Shown in pieces: positions 58,273-64,000 of a DNA stretch of 64,000 nt; the stretch's first letter is position 1, and every line of letters begins with the position of its first letter. Origin of the DNA: a virus; the IMG/VR virus record IMGVR_UViG_3300045960_000093, positions 1 to 64,000 of that record. One strand, given 5' to 3'. The notes under the pieces are model-generated. The model was not told the origin of the DNA. It saw only the letters and a program-made list of their open reading frames with translations, and did not search any database. A program made the position numbers and the translations under genes.

Positions 58273-58601
58273 GGCACTTTCTGCTTTCTGGTCTCTGCAT
58301 GACGCAGACGGTCCCGGGCCTTGTTCTCCATGCGCTTGACGAGATGCAGCCGTAGCGCCGGAATGAGCGCCCCACCGGCTGTACCACGCAGCACGCTACC
58401 CACCAACCACTTCGCCTTCGAGTTGCCTGGAGACACCACGTGCCCCGACTCGATCTTGTTGGCGACGGCCCGAATGGCTGGGTAGGAGACGGCGCCAAGG
58501 CCCGCGTACTGTGCGTACAGCTTGCCCTCTTCCTTCTTCGTCATCTGAACGGCGATCTTGGTCAGCTCGTCGACGAAGTATGGAAAGATGCCGTCGGTCA
58601 C
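58269..58601 (-). CDS. Hypothetical helical protein, 110 aa
   Basis: Starts at GTG 58601, overlapping the previous small gene's stop. 'YFVDELTKIAVQMTKKEEGK' and 'AKWLVGSVLRGTAGGALIPA' suggest an amphipathic helix and a short Gly/Ala hydrophobic hairpin that could touch membrane. The C-terminus is strongly basic. No family recognised. Confidence 0.55.
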   Translation of the reverse strand: MTDGIFPYFVDELTKIAVQMTKKEEGKLYAQYAGLGAVSYPAIRAVANKIESGHVVSPGNSKAKWLVGSVLRGTAGGALIPALRLHLVKRMENKARDRLRHAETRKQKVP

Positions 58602-58747
58602 TTCACCAGGCCCATCTTCCGATTGCGCTCGTCCTTCTCGGGGCTCTGGAGCCGCTCGTTGCGCTTCTCGACCTTCTCCTTGACGCGCTTCATGAACAAG
58701 GAGTCGGGCTTGACGGTCTCGGGCTTCTTCTCGTTCTGGTCTGCCAT
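58598..58747 (-). CDS. Very small charged protein, 49 aa
   Basis: Composed almost only of charged helix ('ADQNEKKPETVKPD' then 'LFMKRVKEKVEKRNERLQSP'). ATG 58747 is chosen over ATG 58753 because AGGAG lies seven bases before it. Its stop overlaps the next GTG by four bases and its 5' end lies three bases from the previous stop, which supports real translation in this tightly packed operon. Function unknown. Confidence 0.5.
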   Translation of the reverse strand: MADQNEKKPETVKPDSLFMKRVKEKVEKRNERLQSPEKDERNRKMGLVK

Positions 58748-58749
58748 TG

Positions 58750-59349
58750 TCATGCTCCTGATCTGACCACCACCTCGGGTTCTTCCATCTCGTAGGCGGC
58801 GGGGTTGGGTTCCTCGGTCGGCTCTTCGTCCTGCGTCAGCAGGCTGGAGAACGGCCGCTCGGTCCTCTTGTCGATCTCCTCTTCGCGGGCCTGCAAGGCC
58901 TTGTCCCGGATGTCGCTGAGCTCATCAAAGAACGACGATGTCATATCGGCGAAGTTGGGCATCTTGGCCCCCACTTTTACCTTGTTCTGACGGAAGCCGG
59001 CAATGTGTTTGCACTCGTGCCCCGGGTCCACGCTGGACTTGAACCGCCAGTCGTTGCACGTGCAGGCCAACCGGCCATCGGGGGTCTTGCGGATCTCGTA
59101 GGTCTTGCTGGGACTCGTGGAGCTCTGAACCTTCCCAAGGGGCTCTGCTTTGGCGAGATCGTGCAGCGACTGCGCGTGTTGCACCAGCTTGGCGTCCGCC
59201 CCTGGGTGCTTGGACAGCGCGTCGATGAAGCCCTGCGACTGCGCGCTCCGGACGAACTTGTCCCAGCGCTCGTTGCCGGCTCTTGGAGAGAAGTGGTACT
59301 CGACCCTTCGCTTCTCCCGGCTGTCCGCCATGCGACCAAAGACGCCCAT
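58750..59349 (-). CDS. SWIM zinc-finger protein, 199 aa
   Basis: The motif C96-x-C98 ... C113-x-H115 ('LACTCNDWRF', 'PGHECKHIAGF') is the SWIM zinc finger CxCx(n)CxH with n=14, preceded by 'KTYEIRKTPDGRLACTC', a usual SWIM lead-in strand. SWIM domains bind DNA or proteins in SWI2/SNF2 and transposase-like proteins. The N-terminus has basic helices, and the C-terminal 70 residues are acidic ('DEEPTEEPNPAAYEMEEPEV'). It is unusual among tail genes. ATG 59349 follows the previous stop by three bases. Confidence 0.7.
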   Translation of the reverse strand: MGVFGRMADSREKRRVEYHFSPRAGNERWDKFVRSAQSQGFIDALSKHPGADAKLVQHAQSLHDLAKAEPLGKVQSSTSPSKTYEIRKTPDGRLACTCNDWRFKSSVDPGHECKHIAGFRQNKVKVGAKMPNFADMTSSFFDELSDIRDKALQAREEEIDKRTERPFSSLLTQDEEPTEEPNPAAYEMEEPEVVVRSGA

Positions 59350-59352
59350 CGT

Positions 59353-59565
59353 TTACCCGCGCTGCATCTTCCGCATCTGTTCGGCCATCATGATGTCGTC
59401 GATGCCACGCTTGCCCGCCAGCGCGGCCGCGGCCCCGCCGCCGACGAGCGCGAGGGGCTTCTTGTTGGCCTTGAGCCACGGCATCGCAACGTCCGTCACG
59501 TAGCCGGCCCTCTTCACGATGTCGTCGATCTCGTCCAAGAAGCTGCCGATGTTGATCCCGTCCAT
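59353..59565 (-). CDS. Small membrane-linked protein, 70 aa
   Basis: An acidic N-terminal helix, a Gly/Ala hydrophobic segment ('PLALVGGGAAAALAG') and a short basic end. ATG 59565 follows TAGGAGAGGA, a strong ribosome binding site. Function unknown; possibly a membrane-inserting or tail-tip minor protein. Confidence 0.55.
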   Translation of the reverse strand: MDGINIGSFLDEIDDIVKRAGYVTDVAMPWLKANKKPLALVGGGAAAALAGKRGIDDIMMAEQMRKMQRG

Positions 59566-59575
59566 TGGTCCTCTC

Positions 59576-62500
59576 CTAGCTGCCCATCATACCTCGGCTG
59601 ATCTTGAGCTCCGCCATGTAGGCGCGCACTCGAGCTCGCGATCGGCCTCGCGGGTCGTAGCTGCTGTTCAACGCTCGCTTCTCCTGCTGCTTGTTCAACA
59701 CCCCGGGCCTCGTCACCGCCGCCGGACTGGCTTCTCCAGGCATCAAAGCCCCCAGAGCATCGCCGCCAGCCAACACCTGATCGCCGACCCGCTTGGGCCG
59801 CTGCACCTCGGTATTGTAGTCTCCGTAGGCTCGGCTATGGAAGCCTTCGATCATCGCCGACGGGTCTTCGACCAACCCGTTCGGGGCGAACTTGAGGTTG
59901 GCGCTCCCGAGGATCTCCGTCATCGAGGCAATCGGCCTGGTCGTGAACTCTCGAATGAATTCGTGTACCTCGGCGCTTCGGTCCTTCATCATCCCGTACA
60001 CGATCGAGAGCCCGTCGATCGTCTCCTCGACGCTCCCCGGCACCACGGTGTACACCTCGCCTCCAGGTACACCTTCGACCGATGCCGTGCCTTCGCCCTG
60101 CGTGGTATCGACCTTGCGCTGCGCGTCGGTCTTCTGTCGCTTGAGCAGAGTGTCCTGCGTGGCCTGCCCGATGCTCTTGTCGTCCGTGATGGCGAACGTC
60201 CCAAGCAGCGGGTAGTAGACGGCCTCCGTGATGCTGTCGTTGCCCCAGACGTCTGCCTGCATCCAGCGCGGCCGCGCCTTATCCTCGAAGGCCAGCGTCG
60301 ACCTCTTGAACCGCCCAGTCGGAACCCGCTTGGAGAACTCGATCACCAATGACTCGGGCAGCGTCACGGTCCCGTCGGCGCTCTTGTGCGCCTCGTAGTA
60401 GTCGGCGGACAGCCCCAGCCCCTCCGTGACTTCCTGCTCGGTGGCTTTCCACGAGCCGGGATCGGTGACGCGGGTGATCTTCCCCAGGTCCTCGACATAC
60501 AGGTTGGGCTTCAGCTTTTCTTCTGACCACCGGCGCGTCAGCTCCAAGAACAGCTCGCGCTTCCGGTACGCGACGGCGTACTTCGGGTCTTGCGCCAGCT
60601 TCTTCATGCTGAAGAGTTCCGGCTCCGCTTCGACGTCGGCCGTCTCCTCTTCGGTCATGACGCCCAGAAACTCGTCGTCCAGGCCACGATGCGTTCGGAC
60701 GTAGGAGAACCCGACGCCTGTGGCGCCGCCGCTCTGGGAGACCGAGTGGTTGATGTTCACGATCTTCCCGATGAACTGCGTCGGCAGCATCCGACGACCA
60801 AGCGCCTTCTCCAGAGCCTCGACGACAGCCGGCGCCGGCGCCGAGCGGTCTATGATGACCGACGGCAGGCCCAGCACCAGGTTGGGCATGAAGACGCCCT
60901 GGATGGCCAGGTTCCGGCTCGACCAGCGGTGCAGGAAGAGCTGGAAGTTCGCCAGGCGCTGCAAGTAGTTGACCTTCTGAAGCTTGGACAGCTCGGCTTG
61001 TGACTTCGACTTCGAGGCCGCCAGGATGCCCCAGCGGTGGCCGTCGCTGACCCACTCGAGCTTCGGGACGATGCCAGAGTGGACCTCGTGTGGCAGCAAG
61101 ACGCGAGCTCCGCGCCCGATGGTCGCGCCCAGCGACTGCCCTCTGGCGTCCTCGATGTTGGGGGCGAAGTAGAACCGGCCGAACAGCTTGGCGCCGGCGG
61201 CGCCACCACCCACGATGGCACTCAAGCCGCCCTGGCAGGCCAGGCGTGTCACCTCTCGAGCGAAGTTTCGGCTGTAGGTCAGCGTGTAGTACTGGTCCGG
61301 GAAGATGACGTTGCACCGCGGCGGGGAGACGAAGAACACCTCGGGGAAGAACAGCTGGTTGAACAGATGCCCACCGGCCGGGACCTGCACCTTCTTGGGC
61401 ACCATCTTCCGAGCTCTGTGCTTCAGGCCCAGAAGGTCTGCGATCTCTTGGATGGAGCCCTCGAGGGAGCTTCGAGCATCCTTGGCGATCGTCGCATAGT
61501 TGCCGATGGCTTCTTGTGGGCTGTTCGGCAGAGCGTTGAACGCCGTCTTGATGCCGGCCGAGACACTCTGGATGGTGCCGGACAGCGAGGCCTTGTCATC
61601 GGTCGTCAGAGCGTTGACGAGCCCGGTGGTGTGGCGGATCGTTTCGTCGACTGGCACGAGGATCTTCTTGGCCGCCACCAGGGCCTCGGCCGACGCCCCG
61701 CCGGTTTGCGACATCAGCGACATCGCCTTCAGCAGCATCAACGACGACTTCCCGCACTCCGTGATGATGTACTTGAGGTCTTCCTTGATGATCCGGCCGG
61801 ACGCCTGGTCGGTGAAGATCGTCGCCGGGACACTGACGCGCCGCGAGGCGTCACGGTAGCCGGGCGGCTGATAGTGCGCGCACGGGTTCGGGTAGAGGTT
61901 GTGGAACACGTACTTGCAGACGTGCATCAAGATCTCGCGGAACGACAGCAGCGTCCCCATCGAGCTCATGCCGTTGCGCATCCAGTTGTAGAACGCCTTG
62001 CCGCTGTAGATCTGCGCGGAGGTCTTGTCGGCCTCAATGGCACCCAGCATCCCAAGGAAGTTGTACCGGAGCTCCGCGATGCTGAAGAAGTCGTTGACGC
62101 CGTTGTAGCCCTCTTGGCCGGAGCCGCGGTGCTTGATGCCACCTACGGCCTCGAGCAGGTGGATCATGCCGCCCAGGAGGCCTTGGCACTGCTGGTACTC
62201 CGGGGTCAGCGGCTTGCTGGTCAGCAGCCGACCGATGGTCCACTGCGTCCCCTTGGCGACGTTGTCGAACAACCCCTCGCCGGCCTCGAGGAACTGGTGG
62301 ACCTTGTCCGTCAGTCCATCGCCACCGACCGAGTAGTCGGCGAACCACTGGTAGCAGGCGTCCCAGTAGGATGAGAGATCGATGCACTGGAGCACCAGCT
62401 GACGCGCGCTCGAGGTCTTGTTGTACGTGTAGCCGATGACCTCTCCGCTGAACAAGAGCTTGTAGCTCCAGTCCGAGGCCTCGTACCGGTCGATCTCTTT

Positions 62501-62764
62501 CTCGGTCGCGCTCACCCGCCCCATCCGGGCCGTCGTGCCCGCGGCCTCCTCGGCCTTCTTGATGTCCTGCGCGGTCAGCGTCTCCAGATAGAAGAGGTGG
62601 ACCAGCGTGCGTGGCAGCAGGTTCAACGACATGTCGGTCGGGATGATCTGAATCGACGCCTGAGCGGGCTGGTCCGGCACGCTGTTCACCTGCGCCGCGA
62701 TGACCGGCACCTCGATGCCCTCCAGAAACAACCGGAGGCCTAGTGGGGCAGCTTGTACGCTCAT
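59576..62764 (-). CDS. Large baseplate hub/tail-spike-hub-like protein (1062 aa)
   Basis: The N-terminus ('LRLFLEGIEVPVIAAQVNSV', 'PAQASIQIIPTDMSLNLLPR', 'LVHLFYLETLT') and 'KLLFSGEVIGYTYNKTSSAR' with 'LVLQCIDLSSYWDACYQW' show the beta-sandwich start of tail hub proteins (T4 gp27, Mu gp44, VgrG-like), in which a tube-like ring is followed by an 'F.G.v' second strand. The remaining 800 residues are unrecognised, with a beta/alpha mix and long basic sections. The start overlaps the upstream stop (ATGA). In a contractile tail it would connect tube to baseplate. The hub call is by pattern, not by alignment. Confidence 0.6.
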   Translation of the reverse strand: MSVQAAPLGLRLFLEGIEVPVIAAQVNSVPDQPAQASIQIIPTDMSLNLLPRTLVHLFYLETLTAQDIKKAEEAAGTTARMGRVSATEKEIDRYEASDWSYKLLFSGEVIGYTYNKTSSARQLVLQCIDLSSYWDACYQWFADYSVGGDGLTDKVHQFLEAGEGLFDNVAKGTQWTIGRLLTSKPLTPEYQQCQGLLGGMIHLLEAVGGIKHRGSGQEGYNGVNDFFSIAELRYNFLGMLGAIEADKTSAQIYSGKAFYNWMRNGMSSMGTLLSFREILMHVCKYVFHNLYPNPCAHYQPPGYRDASRRVSVPATIFTDQASGRIIKEDLKYIITECGKSSLMLLKAMSLMSQTGGASAEALVAAKKILVPVDETIRHTTGLVNALTTDDKASLSGTIQSVSAGIKTAFNALPNSPQEAIGNYATIAKDARSSLEGSIQEIADLLGLKHRARKMVPKKVQVPAGGHLFNQLFFPEVFFVSPPRCNVIFPDQYYTLTYSRNFAREVTRLACQGGLSAIVGGGAAGAKLFGRFYFAPNIEDARGQSLGATIGRGARVLLPHEVHSGIVPKLEWVSDGHRWGILAASKSKSQAELSKLQKVNYLQRLANFQLFLHRWSSRNLAIQGVFMPNLVLGLPSVIIDRSAPAPAVVEALEKALGRRMLPTQFIGKIVNINHSVSQSGGATGVGFSYVRTHRGLDDEFLGVMTEEETADVEAEPELFSMKKLAQDPKYAVAYRKRELFLELTRRWSEEKLKPNLYVEDLGKITRVTDPGSWKATEQEVTEGLGLSADYYEAHKSADGTVTLPESLVIEFSKRVPTGRFKRSTLAFEDKARPRWMQADVWGNDSITEAVYYPLLGTFAITDDKSIGQATQDTLLKRQKTDAQRKVDTTQGEGTASVEGVPGGEVYTVVPGSVEETIDGLSIVYGMMKDRSAEVHEFIREFTTRPIASMTEILGSANLKFAPNGLVEDPSAMIEGFHSRAYGDYNTEVQRPKRVGDQVLAGGDALGALMPGEASPAAVTRPGVLNKQQEKRALNSSYDPRGRSRARVRAYMAELKISRGMMGS

Positions 62765-64000
62765 ACGACTGGCTTGATCTCCGCGTCGACGTCACCCGCC
62801 GGCATGATGCCCGACGTGTCTTGTGGACTCTTCGGGGCCTTCTGTGGGCTGCCATACACCAAAGCCAGAAGCGCTGCACGCTCTTCGGCCGTCAAGGTCT
62901 TCCGCTGGATGATGCCCTCCCCGCCGTAGACGTCCTCGATGGACTTCGGGGATACCTGGGCGCCGACCTGGGCGAAGTACTCGGGCTCCGTCATGGGGCG
63001 CGTCTTGGTGCCGGTGAAGATGCTCTTGACGTCGGAGCTGGTCAGCAACGATGTCGCGGACGGCCCGTAGACCTGCTCCGGCTCTGCTTCTGGGATGATG
63101 CGACCAACAGGTGCGGACTCCACGATCTCCCTGGTCACGATGATGGCCTCGTCGGGGGCCATGGTCTCGCGCTCGTAGTACGTCTGCTGCGTCGTGTACT
63201 CCGGCGTGGTGCGGCCCACCGGCGTCGAGACCGTGACGGGCTTCGTCTCGATCACCTCTTCGGACGCCGTATCACGCTCGCCATAGGCGTCGTCCAACGC
63301 AGACTTGACGGCGTCCTCGTTCCCCGAGGCCAAGCCCTGGACGAGCGTAGCGGCTTCCTCGGCCGCGGCCGCGTCCTTGGCGCGCTGCTGCTCCATGAGG
63401 GCCGCGTAGTCGGCGTCTTGGTAGGCCGCTTCGTAGTTGCGGTCCCGGTAGGAGTCGGTCGGTGAGCGATACGAGCTCTCGGTGTAGACCTCTGCCACGG
63501 CGGCCGAGCGGGCTGCCGAGCCCGTCTCCAGGACCGGCTGGTCTTCGGGTGCCAGTGCGGCCTCGCTGTACACCACGTCGGACCCGGCCGGCCCGGTGTT
63601 GAACGCACGACCGGTCTGCGAGATCCCTGAGCGATCGCTGGCCAGCTTGTTGTAAGAGAGGTAGTCCGTCGACAGGTAGACGTCGCCGATCTTGGACTCC
63701 TCGGTGAAGTTGTCCTTCACCTCGCTGAACATCGCATCCAGCGTACGGCCTCCCGCCGTACCGATGAACTTCCCGATCGGGTTGAGACCGTTCACCACCC
63801 CCAGCGCCACCAGCTCCAGCTGGTTGGGGGCGACGCCCAACAGCGTGTTGGATACGGTCCCCAACGGGTCGGAGATGAAGCCAGCCACGGTGGTCACCAA
63901 AGAGAAGCTCGACCGCAGGAAACCGATGACGTCCGCGGCGTCTCCGTACAGGCCCTCGGCCTGCTGCGCCATCGTGATGGCAGCCAGCGTGGCCTGACGC
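62761..64000 (-). CDS. Tail-associated protein, truncated at the right window edge
   Basis: The leftward frame is open to base 64000, with no ribosome binding site before the first ATG (63972), so the gene most likely begins outside. Visible are a hydrophobic N-terminal part ('FSLVTTVAGFISDPLGTVSN', 'LVALGVVNGLNPIGKFIGTA') and a long Glu/Ala/Tyr-rich middle with repeated 'VTVSTPVGRTTPEYT' and 'IVESAPVGRIIPEAEPEQV' segments. The C-terminal 'LTAEERAALLALVYGSPQK' follows. Position just before the hub-like gene suggests a tail or tape-measure-linked protein. Function unknown. Confidence 0.6.
   Translation of the reverse strand, partial: RQATLAAITMAQQAEGLYGDAADVIGFLRSSFSLVTTVAGFISDPLGTVSNTLLGVAPNQLELVALGVVNGLNPIGKFIGTAGGRTLDAMFSEVKDNFTEESKIGDVYLSTDYLSYNKLASDRSGISQTGRAFNTGPAGSDVVYSEAALAPEDQPVLETGSAARSAAVAEVYTESSYRSPTDSYRDRNYEAAYQDADYAALMEQQRAKDAAAAEEAATLVQGLASGNEDAVKSALDDAYGERDTASEEVIETKPVTVSTPVGRTTPEYTTQQTYYERETMAPDEAIIVTREIVESAPVGRIIPEAEPEQVYGPSATSLLTSSDVKSIFTGTKTRPMTEPEYFAQVGAQVSPKSIEDVYGGEGIIQRKTLTAEERAALLALVYGSPQKAPKSPQDTSGIMPAGDVDAEIKPVV

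Noticed and set aside
61037-62374. Rightward open frame of 445 codons opposite the hub-like gene
   Set aside because: No motif and shadow-like composition; the leftward frame is tightly coupled to its neighbours.
1-64000. tRNA genes or other structured RNAs
   Set aside because: No cloverleaf with a TTCGANTC-type arm followed by an acceptor stem was found by eye in the short gaps, and the rest is coding.

Overview
The window is a GC-rich, very tightly packed stretch of a large tailed-phage genome (or prophage-like element of that type) whose tail is most likely contractile. The evidence is a DnaB/DnaG/family A polymerase/RecA replication set on one arm and a baseplate-J-type protein with gp25-like and hub-like partners on the other. 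There are no tRNA, rRNA, integrase, transposase, CRISPR or host metabolic genes. Genes abut or overlap by 1-4 bases almost everywhere, and no gene-free stretch exceeds about 90 bases. The host cannot be read from the sequence; the composition and a Shine-Dalgarno of the GGAGG type point only to a high-GC bacterium.

Region 1 (1-12775, rightward) is the replication and recombination arm. In order it holds the 3' part of a DnaB-like helicase, a DnaG-like primase, a multi-zinc-ribbon protein (candidate ssDNA-binding protein), a small unknown, a family A DNA polymerase with 3'-5' exonuclease, an HU-like protein fused to a zinc ribbon, a small zinc protein, a RecA/UvsX-like recombinase, a PD-(D/E)XK resolvase-like protein, a RecB/Cas4-type nuclease with Fe-S cysteines, an unknown, a RusA-type resolvase and several small unknowns. 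It ends in two clear hairpin terminators (12005-12044 and 12746-12775). Together these genes would open, prime, copy and recombine DNA and resolve branched intermediates.

Region 2 (12780-64000, leftward) is a single long late operon that converges on region 1; its promoter lies beyond the right edge. Read in the direction of transcription (64000 to 12780) it holds a partial tail protein, a hub-like protein, a run of small proteins that includes a SWIM zinc finger and a sigma-70-like factor, fibre and appendage proteins, a ClpX-type zinc finger, a papain-like peptidase, a tandem MshEN-like protein, Ig-like adhesins, an HTH protein, the baseplate genes (1018-residue protein, gp25-like, J-like), a set of adhesins and two duplicated giant fibre cassettes. 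It finishes with three small membrane or secreted proteins that may act in lysis.

One rightward gene (35469-35813) interrupts the leftward block; it has its own candidate promoter and may be leaderless. The most striking structural feature is a recurring beta module (motif roughly 'GLSGM...GxxLEI...PGxYKVxSYxxxTSVxI') copied into at least five different tail proteins. In one paralogous gene pair its presence or absence can be seen directly. Around it are duplicated fibre+accessory cassettes and short tandem repeats, so this arm looks like a module-shuffling adhesin factory. It also carries several regulatory-type domains that are unusual for virion genes.
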